Below are positions 1 to 5,422 of a stretch of DNA of 6,182 bases, piece after piece. The DNA is from Actinomycetes bacterium. GTDB taxonomy: Bacteria; Actinomycetota; Actinomycetes; JAHEKZ01. Location of the stretch: contig JAJAYM010000185.1 of assembly GCA_027117675.1 (NCBI GenBank), forward strand, positions 1 through 6,182, written 5' to 3'. Position 1 is the first letter of the stretch. Each line of letters starts with the position of its first letter. A program made the translations under genes and the position numbers. The notes under the pieces were generated by a model. That model was not told where the DNA came from. It saw nothing but the letters and a program-made list of their open reading frames with translations, and ran no database searches.

Positions 1-529
1 AGGTACACATGTCCGACGTCGACAGACTGGGTTGTGGCCGCCCACGCAGGTGGCGGTTGGGCCTTCGAACGCCTCTGGGTCGAGCTGGCCGGTCCTGTTT
101 CGGGCTACCTCAGGGCCAGAGGTGTCATCGACGTGGAGGACGGAACCGACTTCAAATCCTGGCTGTTCACCATCGCACACCATCGAAGCGTCGACGAATA
201 CCGCCGAGTCAAGAAGCTCGGCAGCCAGGTGGTGCTGGCCCCCGACTCGCGGGAAACCCCCCAGCCGAGCGCCGAGACCCGGGCGGTCGCGGAGGAAGGA
301 GCACGCGAACTGTCGGACGTCCTACCGCCCGCTCAACGAGAGGTCATTGGGCTTCGCTTCGTCGTTGATCTCCCGCTCGAGACCGTTGCGCAGATCACCG
401 GGAGACGAATTTTCGGCGATCAAGCAGCTCCAATGGCGTGGAATCAATCGACTTCGCCGTCACCTGAACAGCCCAACTTTGGCTCCGCACGTATCCTCGC
501 AACCTCTTCCAACGATTGCAGAGTCGTGA
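1..529 (+). pseudogene. Decayed ECF-family RNA polymerase sigma factor (5' end outside window)
   Basis: Remnant of a sigma-70 family ECF sigma factor, which would direct RNA polymerase to a small regulon. Reading frame 1 is open from base 1 and gives the region 2 start (AFERLWVELAGPVSGYLRAR, from about base 61), then a region 2.3/2.4 block (DFKSWLFTIAHHRSVDEYRR, about 151-210), then region 4 (LPPAQREVIGLRF, then LETVAQITGR to about 405). Two lesions are visible. The stretch between VIDVED and TDFKSW, where family members carry about 20 more residues of region 2, is missing in frame. Near 403-413 the reading frame moves from 1 to 2, because the helix-turn-helix end (SAIKQLQWRGINRLRRHL) is encoded in frame 2, ending with TGA at 527-529. 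The true start is not determinable: ATG at 9 is in another frame and GTG at 34 is internal to the homologous region. It overlaps the next ORF by one base (TGATG). The family assignment is firm. That it is non-functional is inferred from the two lesions; sequencing error is a less likely alternative. Confidence 0.85.
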
Positions 530-766
530 TGAACGAGAACCAGATCCCCGAAGATCTCCTCAAGCGCCTAAGGGAACTGGCAACACAGCCAGCTCCGCAC
601 CCCACACCTGCGCTTGCTGAGTTCGGTGAGGCGGACGAAGCCACCGCTCCCTCGATCAACTCGTTCTTCGTTTGTATCGACAAGGGCGACCCGGTCGCGA
701 GGCCGGTCAGCAAAGCCAACGGACCTTCTAACGAAGGTGTCTGGGCTACCGATAAGGGAAGGTGCC
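529..766 (+). pseudogene. Frameshifted small sigma-linked ORF, possible anti-sigma-like partner
   Basis: ATG at 529-531 overlaps the sigma factor stop, the usual translationally coupled layout of a sigma factor with its partner. Frame 1 encodes MNENQIPEDLLKRLRELA, then a Pro/Ala-rich stretch, then IDKGDPVARPVSKANGPSNE, up to base 735. After that frame 1 becomes Cys/Arg/His-rich and implausible, although it stays open to 1101. Frame 2 takes over with VSGLP at 737-751, and this continues in frame through an Ala/Val/Leu-rich hydrophobic segment that is also the start of the sulfatase. A single extra base near 736 explains the switch. From memory, small proteins encoded after such sigma genes in Nocardioidaceae carry a KGD...SN..GP...VSGLP stretch followed by a hydrophobic segment; I cannot verify this here. 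The anti-sigma role is inferred from position only. The coding limits after 735 are uncertain because the tail would overlap the sulfatase gene. Confidence 0.5.
754..762 (+). promoter_or_regulatory. Ribosome binding site deciding the sulfatase start
   Basis: AAGGGAAGG lies four bases before ATG at 767, with its AAGGGA core seven bases upstream. It is the only strong purine-rich site in the neighbourhood. It favours ATG 767 over the more upstream in-frame start at 614, whose extra 51 residues are Arg/Ser-rich and unlike any secreted leader. Confidence 0.7.
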
Positions 767-2185
767 ATGACTACTTCTGCCACGATTGGCCGCGCAACAG
801 CCGTTGGCCAGCTCGTTGTTGCCGCGACCCTGACTGCTGCATTTGCCACGTTGACGATTGCTGCACCCCCGGCTCAAGCCGTGGCGACAGCCGCTCCCTT
901 GAACGTGGTCGTCATCGTCACCGACGATCAGGTCGAGGGCACGATGGACGCCATGCCGATCACTCGGGATTTGATCCGCGATCAGGGAGTGACCCTGAAG
1001 GACGGCATCATCCCGACGTCTACTTGTTGCCCTTCTCGAACCACGCTGCTGACCGGTCAGTACTCACGCACGACCGGCGTGTACCGCAATCTTGGTCCTA
1101 ACGGCGGCTGGTCAGCCTTCCACGTAGGTGGTTCAGAAGATCGCACTCTGGCGGTTGCCCTGAACGATCAGGGTTACCGGACAGGACTCTTCGGCAAGTA
1201 TTTGAATGGGTTTGCTCTGGCCGATCCCGGGTACGTACCGCCCGGTTGGGACTCCTTTCACACCATCTACGACCCCTCCAGCAAACCCGCTCTCGCTGCC
1301 GGTGCCTACTACAACTACGAACTCCGAGGTACCGACCAGACCGAATCGTTTGGACAGGACCCCACCGACTATTCAACAGACGTGATCGCAGCAAAGTCAG
1401 TCAGCTTCATCGAGAGCACCCCGGCCGATCAACCGCTGTTCCTCTATTTCGCTCCGACTGGCCCCCACTCACCCTTCGTGCACGCACCTCGTCACGAAGG
1501 TCTATGGCACCGCGAACCGGTCGGCCCTGCCGTCAAGCAGCTCACCACGAACGCGCCAAGCTTCCTGCCGCAACAATTGGTGAACCCCGCCCGGATGTCC
1601 AAACACCTCAGAGATCAACACCTCGCCCTCATGGCCGTCGACGAAGCCGTGGGTCGAATCGTTGACGCGCTTGGCGCACGCGCCGACAACACGCTCTTCG
1701 TCTACATGTCCGACAACGGACTCCAGCTCGGCGAGCACGGCCTTGTAAACAAGTACTCCCCGTATTCTGGCTCCACCGACGTTCCGATGTTCCTCCGCTG
1801 GGACGGAGAAATTACTCCAGGATCGACTTTCCGCGGCATCATCACGAACGCAGATCTCGCAGCGACAATCGCCGACGCCACAGGGATCAGTCTTGTAAAC
1901 CCCGACGGGATCTCATTTTTCTCTTCCCAGCGCCCCGACGGCGCAGTACTTGAAGCCACAGCGGATCGTAACCATCCCGCCTATTGCGGTTGGCGGACAG
2001 CCAGATACCTCTACGTCAGTTACGCCAACGGGGAGGAAGAGCTGTACGACTACCGACAGGATCCGTACGAACTGATCAACCAAGCCGAACAACCTGACTA
2101 CACCGACATCCAGGCAGGCATGCGCCGCCAAGCGGTAACAGGCTGCACCCCCACCCCGCCAGGCTTCAACTGGAGCTCCCCTTGA
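767..2185 (+). CDS. Secreted type I sulfatase, glucosamine-6-sulfatase-like
   Basis: Complete 472-residue member of the formylglycine-dependent sulfatases (alkaline phosphatase superfamily). It is predicted to hydrolyse sulfate esters, perhaps on sulfated sugars, outside the cell. Residues 1 to about 38 form a signal peptide with a long hydrophobic core and an Ala-rich cleavage region (PPAQA). The catalytic set is in the expected order: metal-binding DDQ at 53-55; the activation motif CCPSR at 87-91, where Cys87 would be converted to formylglycine; Lys144 in GKYLNGF; PHSPF with His234; SDNG with Asp316/Asn317; and Lys329 before DVPMFLRW. GKYLN rather than GKWHLG points to the N-acetylglucosamine-6-sulfatase-type branch. 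Length is normal for the family. A maturation enzyme (FGE, or an anSME-type enzyme) would be required and is not in the window. The gene is clean, unlike the decayed ORFs on both sides, and its GC is lower than in the right half. Substrate is unknown. Family confidence is very high; the subfamily assignment is moderate. Confidence 0.95.
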   Translation: MTTSATIGRATAVGQLVVAATLTAAFATLTIAAPPAQAVATAAPLNVVVIVTDDQVEGTMDAMPITRDLIRDQGVTLKDGIIPTSTCCPSRTTLLTGQYSRTTGVYRNLGPNGGWSAFHVGGSEDRTLAVALNDQGYRTGLFGKYLNGFALADPGYVPPGWDSFHTIYDPSSKPALAAGAYYNYELRGTDQTESFGQDPTDYSTDVIAAKSVSFIESTPADQPLFLYFAPTGPHSPFVHAPRHEGLWHREPVGPAVKQLTTNAPSFLPQQLVNPARMSKHLRDQHLALMAVDEAVGRIVDALGARADNTLFVYMSDNGLQLGEHGLVNKYSPYSGSTDVPMFLRWDGEITPGSTFRGIITNADLAATIADATGISLVNPDGISFFSSQRPDGAVLEATADRNHPAYCGWRTARYLYVSYANGEEELYDYRQDPYELINQAEQPDYTDIQAGMRRQAVTGCTPTPPGFNWSSP

Positions 2186-2252
2186 AACGGGCAACGAACA
2201 GGTTCGGGACCTGATCGCCAATGATCTGGGGCAGAAAAGTCAGTGCAAAGAT

Positions 2253-2525
2253 TCATCGATCGTCATCCGAGGACGTGTGCCACTGGAAGTCGCCCCATTC
2301 GCCGATGTGTCCTGATTGGTAGTTGAGGTCGTACACGGTGTCTCCATTCGCGTTCTCGTGAGTCAGGGAGTTTCCACAATGACCCGCAGTAGCCACGCCG
2401 GTCGTGCCGGAGGAGTTGACCACGTTGAAACCAGCGGTGCATTCGACCATGACCGCGCCCGGCCAGGGTCTTCCTCGGGTGGCATCATGCGCACACCTTC
2501 GGGGTCCAACCCTCTCACCGAGCAA
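2253..2525 (-). pseudogene. Fragment of a trypsin-fold (S1) secreted serine protease
   Basis: The minus-strand frame encodes CTAGFNVVNSSGTTGVATAG followed by HCG, the beta-barrel block around the catalytic His of streptogrisin/trypsin-like peptidases (His at residue 49 counting from the TTG at 2525-2523). It is followed by GHIGEWGDFQWHTSS, whose Asp is likely the triad Asp. The frame stops with TGA at 2253-2255, directly after DDDR. The second barrel, with the GDSGGP serine motif, is absent from all three minus frames down to 2186. Upstream, an in-frame stop at 2544-2546 and the absence of a signal peptide or pro-region show that the 5' part is gone too. No credible start codon or ribosome binding site is seen. 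About 90 residues remain of a domain that normally needs about 190, so it cannot be an active protease. It lies convergent to the sulfatase. Confidence 0.82.
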
Positions 2526-2659
2526 GGCTCGATCAGCAACTGTTCAGCGCTCGTCGAACCGCGCCAGCTGCAACCTTCCCCCTCACCAACTGAACCCGCA
2601 ACCAGACGTGATTCACCCAAGTTCACCGGTCAGTCTTCCGATCTGGACACGGCAAGCAC
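2526..2659. other. Gap between protease remnant and glutaredoxin-like gene; nothing recognised
   Basis: All frames here are either interrupted or encode low-complexity Ser/Pro/Arg or Gly/Glu strings with no family resemblance. I see no terminator-like hairpin with a U-run after the glutaredoxin stop, and no tRNA, repeat or insertion-sequence end. Base composition changes at the right edge, from mixed to strongly GC-rich. It is probably eroded sequence belonging to the left block. Confidence 0.5.
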
Positions 2660-2911
2660 TCAGGGGGCCAGCGCCCTGCGGAGCCGCGCCTCGTCGACCC
2701 GCCAGAAGTCGTGCTGGACACCATCGACCAGCGTCACCGGGATCTGGTCCCACCACTTGGCCTGCAGCTCTGGGTCGCTGGTGATGTCCACCTCGACCCA
2801 CCCGACGCCCACGTCGGCGGCCACGCGCTCGATCACGAGGCGGGCGGCGTCGCAGAGGTGACACCCAGGCTTTCCCAGCAGGGTGACCCGCGCTTTTGGG
2901 TCGATCGTCAC
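2660..2911 (-). CDS. Small glutaredoxin-like (DUF836-type) thiol protein
   Basis: This 83-residue cytoplasmic protein has a thioredoxin/glutaredoxin fold. An opening strand (VTLLGKPG) leads to the redox motif CHLC (Cys17 and Cys20), then the helix DAARLVIERV, a second strand (WVEVDI), and the cis-proline strand IPVTLVDG with Pro58. The protein ends in a short helix, RVDEARLRRALAP. Length and layout match the short actinobacterial 'glutaredoxin family protein' group, whose substrates are mostly unknown; disulfide exchange is inferred from the fold and CxxC. It starts with GTG at 2911-2909, overlapping the acyl-CoA ligase stop as GTGA, so it is probably translated by coupling from the same mRNA. 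In many actinobacteria such a gene sits next to rex and an HAD-IB gene. Here an HAD-IB gene lies about 2.5 kb away, divergently oriented, and no rex is visible. Confidence 0.93.
   Translation of the reverse strand: MTIDPKARVTLLGKPGCHLCDAARLVIERVAADVGVGWVEVDITSDPELQAKWWDQIPVTLVDGVQHDFWRVDEARLRRALAP
2908..2911 (-). other. GTGA stop/start overlap coupling ligase and glutaredoxin-like genes
   Basis: Read on the minus strand, the four bases GTGA hold the GTG start of the glutaredoxin-like gene and the TGA stop of the acyl-CoA ligase. This is direct sequence evidence for one transcription unit and suggests translational coupling. Confidence 0.85.
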
Positions 2912-4506
2912 TGCTCCGCCGCCCCAGCGCGGTCACGCTGAAGTCGGCCGCGTGCCACTTTCCCCGTCAGCGAGTGCGGCAGGCTGTCAACGATCTCGAT
3001 CACCTTTGGTCGCTTGAATCGCGCGAGCCGTTCTGCGGCAAATGCCTGCAGCTCGTCCACCGAGACCGACTGCTCGCCGAGTACGACGAAGGCCCTAACG
3101 GCCTCGCCTCTGCGCTCATGATCGACGCCGATGACCGCGGCATCTCGGACGCCAGGGTGCTGCAGCAGCACCGACTCGACCTCTTGCGGGTAGACGTTGA
3201 AGCCGCTGACGATGATCACGTCCTTGCGCCGGTCGACGATGTGCAGGTCGCCGTCATCGTCGATGAAGGCGACGTCCCCCGTGGCGTACCAGCCATCGGC
3301 GTCGGGGCCGCCGGATCCGTTTGGCCAGTAGCCGCTGAACAGGTTGTCGCCCTTGATCCAGATCTCGCCAGGGTCACCGTCGGCCGGGTCGAGGTCGTCA
3401 CCGTCATCGTCGACGAGCCGAACATCGATGCCCGGGAAGGGCCGGCCGACCGAGCCGGGCTTGGCCTGTCCTGACACCACGGTTGAGCTGACGCCAGGCG
3501 CCGCCTCGGTGAGCCCATACCCCTCATGCACGTACCACCCGGTCAGCGTGTAGATGCGGTGCTGCACTTCGGGTGGCAGGGCGGCCGACCCGCTGAAGGC
3601 GACCCGGATGCCGTCCAGCATGTCGACGGCATCAGAGGATGCGGCCCACGCAGCCCAGAGGGCTGGCGCCCCTGGAACGTTCGTGATGCCGTACTGCCGA
3701 ACCAGCGGCAGTGCCCGCACGACGTCGACGCCGTCGACGAGCACCGCCGTGGCTGCTGCCCGAACCACGGCACCGAGAGTTCCGGCGAGGCCGTAGATGT
3801 GGGTCAGTGGCAACAGCACCAGAACAACGTCGTCGGGTTCGACAACCGAGGTGCGCGCGGCGGCGACCTGTTCGATGTTGGCGATCAGGGCTCGGTGCGT
3901 CAGCATCGCCCCCTTGGCGTCGCCGCCGGTACCTGAGGTGTACACCACGACGGCCAGCGACTCGCGGCCGTCGGGAACCGGGACGTCGACGCCGACACCG
4001 GCCGCGAGCAGGGCGTCGAATGAGCCTTCACGGACGCCGGCTGCAGCGACTACCCGCAGAACATCGGGTGCGGCCGACTCCGCCACCTGCGCTGTCTTCC
4101 GGTCGACGACCACGAGTGCTAGACCGACGTGCTCGGCGAGTTGGCTGACCTCAGGCGCCGTGAGCGCCGGGTTGACCGGTACCGCCACGGCGCCGGCGCG
4201 CAGCGCACCGAAGTAGCCGATGACGAACTCGGGGCGGTTCCCCAGGAAGAGTCCGACGCGATCACCTGCCTCGACGCCGCGGGCCCGCAACCCGGCAGCG
4301 CAGGCGTCCGCCGCCCGGTCGAGGTCAGCCCAGCTCATCCGGCTGGCACCGACGATCAGGGCTGGGTGGCCAGGGCGTGCCGAGGCCGCGCTGCGGAGGT
4401 ACTCCGCGACATGCGTGGGGCGGCTCGTCACAGCGAGTGAGTCTGGCACAGGGCTCACAGCGGCAGCCGGGGATCGGCCCTTACCCCTCTCGGACGGCCG
4501 ACTCAC
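2908..4506 (-). CDS. Fatty-acid-type acyl-CoA ligase (AMP-binding, FadD-like)
   Basis: This 532-residue ANL-superfamily enzyme is expected to activate a carboxylic acid with ATP to an acyl-adenylate and transfer it to coenzyme A. The large N-terminal domain carries the phosphate-binding loop YTSGTGGDAKGAMLTH (189-204) and LPLTHIYGL (232-240). Further on are YGLTEAAP (330-337, A5 motif), WYATGDVAFIDDDGD (406-420, with Asp411 for ribose binding) and the hinge DRRKDVIIVSGFNVYPQEVE (425-444). The C-terminal domain has SLTGK (512-516), with Lys516 as the catalytic lysine. No carrier-protein domain is fused. The loop deviates from the common TSGTTGxPKG: Thr becomes Gly and Pro becomes Ala. The start is uncertain. 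GTG 4506 gives a 25-residue polar leader, while GTG 4431 (VTSRPTHVAEYL) matches where the family usually begins; neither has a clear Shine-Dalgarno site. Substrate cannot be read from sequence; medium or long fatty acids, or an aromatic acid, are possible. Confidence 0.95.
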   Translation of the reverse strand: MSRPSERGKGRSPAAAVSPVPDSLAVTSRPTHVAEYLRSAASARPGHPALIVGASRMSWADLDRAADACAAGLRARGVEAGDRVGLFLGNRPEFVIGYFGALRAGAVAVPVNPALTAPEVSQLAEHVGLALVVVDRKTAQVAESAAPDVLRVVAAAGVREGSFDALLAAGVGVDVPVPDGRESLAVVVYTSGTGGDAKGAMLTHRALIANIEQVAAARTSVVEPDDVVLVLLPLTHIYGLAGTLGAVVRAAATAVLVDGVDVVRALPLVRQYGITNVPGAPALWAAWAASSDAVDMLDGIRVAFSGSAALPPEVQHRIYTLTGWYVHEGYGLTEAAPGVSSTVVSGQAKPGSVGRPFPGIDVRLVDDDGDDLDPADGDPGEIWIKGDNLFSGYWPNGSGGPDADGWYATGDVAFIDDDGDLHIVDRRKDVIIVSGFNVYPQEVESVLLQHPGVRDAAVIGVDHERRGEAVRAFVVLGEQSVSVDELQAFAAERLARFKRPKVIEIVDSLPHSLTGKVARGRLQRDRAGAAEQ

Positions 4507-4597
4507 GAAGAACTAGGCCCAATGGGTGAAGGACGGCTCAAGGCGGCGCCAGAAGCCCCGACATCAGTAGGAGTGCCCCGACGAGAGTGGTGAAAGC
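4507..4597. promoter_or_regulatory. Divergent intergenic region between ligase and CAP genes
   Basis: These 91 bases must hold the promoter of the plus-strand CAP gene and, if the ligase starts at 4506, the promoter of the ligase-glutaredoxin unit too. I cannot pick a convincing -10/-35 pair on either strand. On the minus strand CTAGTT lies just before GTG 4506. Before the CAP start, GAGAG (4583-4587) and GGTGA (4589-4593) are possible but weak ribosome binding sites. No clear operator palindrome is seen. Confidence 0.45.
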
Positions 4598-5299
4598 GTG
4601 AATCCGGTTCGTCCATGGCGGAAACGCCTGGCCACGACCCTGGCTGGCCTTCTGACGTCGTCCTTGGCGATCGTCTTCCTTCCCGGCACCGCCTTCGCGG
4701 GGCCGAATGAGGGGGACATCTTCTCCGCCGTGAACTCTGCGCGCGCGTCAGCCGGGCTGGCTGCCTACTCCTACGCGGGCGACCTCGCTGCAGCAGCGCG
4801 CGGCCAGGCGGAACGGATGGCGGCGTCCGGCGAGCTCTATCACAACCCGAACCTGTCAAGTGAGGTTGGCGGATGGTCGCGGATCGGCGAGAACGTTGCG
4901 TTCGCCGGTGACTGGCGGGCCGCTCACGACGTCCTGATGAACAGCCCCGGCCACCGAGCGCAGATCCTCGACTCCGGCTACACCCAGATGGGGGTCGGAA
5001 CGGCAGTCAGCGACGACGGAACGTTCTGGGTGGCCGAGGTGTTCCGGACGCCGAGCGGTGCGTCAACCCCTGCGCCCGATCCCGGTGGTGGTGGCACGAC
5101 AACGACCTCGTCGCCGGACACCTCATCGGCCCCGACGCCGGTGGCAGCCCCGCCAGAGCCGACACCCGAGCAGATCCTGCGCGAGAACCTCAGGGACGCC
5201 CGCGAGATGATCGTCGCGCGCGAGAAGGACCGGCGCAGCAACGACCCGATCGCTGCAGCCCTGGACTTCTCCACGGTCATGGACACAGTCTCCGGCTGA
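4598..5299 (+). CDS. Secreted CAP-domain (YkwD/SCP-like) protein with C-terminal tail
   Basis: This is a complete 233-residue exported protein. The signal peptide has a basic start (RPWRKRL), a hydrophobic core at about 11-29 and a probable cleavage after AFA at residue 34. The CAP domain spans about 37-150, beginning with IFSAVNSARASAGL. It keeps the four cavity residues: His82 (LYHNPNL), Glu98 (IGENVA), His119 (SPGHRAQIL) and Glu147 (WVAEVF). The fold is shared by bacterial YkwD and eukaryotic CRISP/SCP proteins; the bacterial biochemical role is unsettled, with lipid binding and peptidase activity both proposed. A Gly/Thr/Ser/Pro linker (about 151-190) leads to a charged, probably helical segment (EQILRENLRDAREMIVAREK, 191-210) and a short end. 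There is no LPxTG motif, transmembrane anchor or recognised cell-wall-binding domain. GTG 4598 is preferred because the nearby upstream GTGs are in a frame that stops at once. The gene is transcribed divergently from the ligase unit. Confidence 0.95.
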   Translation: MNPVRPWRKRLATTLAGLLTSSLAIVFLPGTAFAGPNEGDIFSAVNSARASAGLAAYSYAGDLAAAARGQAERMAASGELYHNPNLSSEVGGWSRIGENVAFAGDWRAAHDVLMNSPGHRAQILDSGYTQMGVGTAVSDDGTFWVAEVFRTPSGASTPAPDPGGGGTTTTSSPDTSSAPTPVAAPPEPTPEQILRENLRDAREMIVAREKDRRSNDPIAAALDFSTVMDTVSG

Positions 5300-5300
5300 C

Positions 5301-5395
5301 CCCCAGGCCCGCCATTAGTGCACTGGGGCAGCCACGGTGGAGATCCTGACGGCGTCCACCAGCCGCGCACTCGACGCGCCCAGGTGTCAACTGGG
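5301..5395. repeat. Cluster of three short inverted repeats after the CAP gene
   Basis: Three small dyads follow the CAP stop: CCCCAG/CTGGGG (5301-5306 with 5323-5328), GGTGGA/TCCACC (5336-5341 with 5355-5360) and CCCAG/CTGGG (5379-5383 with 5391-5395). Stems are only five or six base pairs and no U-run follows, so a Rho-independent terminator of the classical type is not supported. The first could still act as a U-less hairpin terminator for the CAP gene. The last lies just upstream of the predicted HAD promoter and could be an operator half-site pair. Chance occurrence at this GC content is quite possible. Confidence 0.3.
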
Positions 5396-5410
5396 TGTCT
5401 CGGCGAGCCC

Positions 5411-5416
5411 TAGGGT
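5411..5416 (+). promoter_or_regulatory. Candidate -10 box of a leaderless HAD-IB transcript
   Basis: TAGGGT matches the actinobacterial -10 consensus TAnnnT and occupies positions -12 to -7 relative to GTG at 5423. This is the placement expected when transcription begins at the start codon. The same bases contain AGGG (5412-5415), seven bases before GTG, which could instead serve as a weak ribosome binding site. No good -35 hexamer is seen; TGTCAA near 5385-5390 is the nearest partial candidate. Confidence 0.45.
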
Positions 5417-5422
5417 TGACGC

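Noticed and set aside
614..766. Upstream in-frame extension of the sulfatase from ATG 614
   Set aside because: The extra 51 residues are Arg/Ser-rich, would bury the signal peptide, and ATG 767 has a strong ribosome binding site.
736..1101. Continuation of the frame 1 ORF from the sigma remnant through the start of the sulfatase
   Set aside because: After 735 the translation is Cys/Arg/His-rich with no family resemblance, and it overlaps the strongly supported sulfatase frame.
2199..2213. Hairpin CAGGTTCGGGACCTG after the sulfatase as a terminator
   Set aside because: The stem has only five base pairs and no U-run follows; too weak to call.
2613..2936. 107-residue minus-strand ORF overlapping the glutaredoxin-like gene
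   Set aside because: Arg/Gly-rich product in another frame; the CxxC protein in the overlapping frame is clearly the real gene.
2896..4516. Several long plus-strand ORFs opposite the acyl-CoA ligase
   Set aside because: They are GC-driven open frames with Arg/Pro- or Asp/Val-rich low-complexity products and no motif, while the minus strand carries a full set of ligase motifs.
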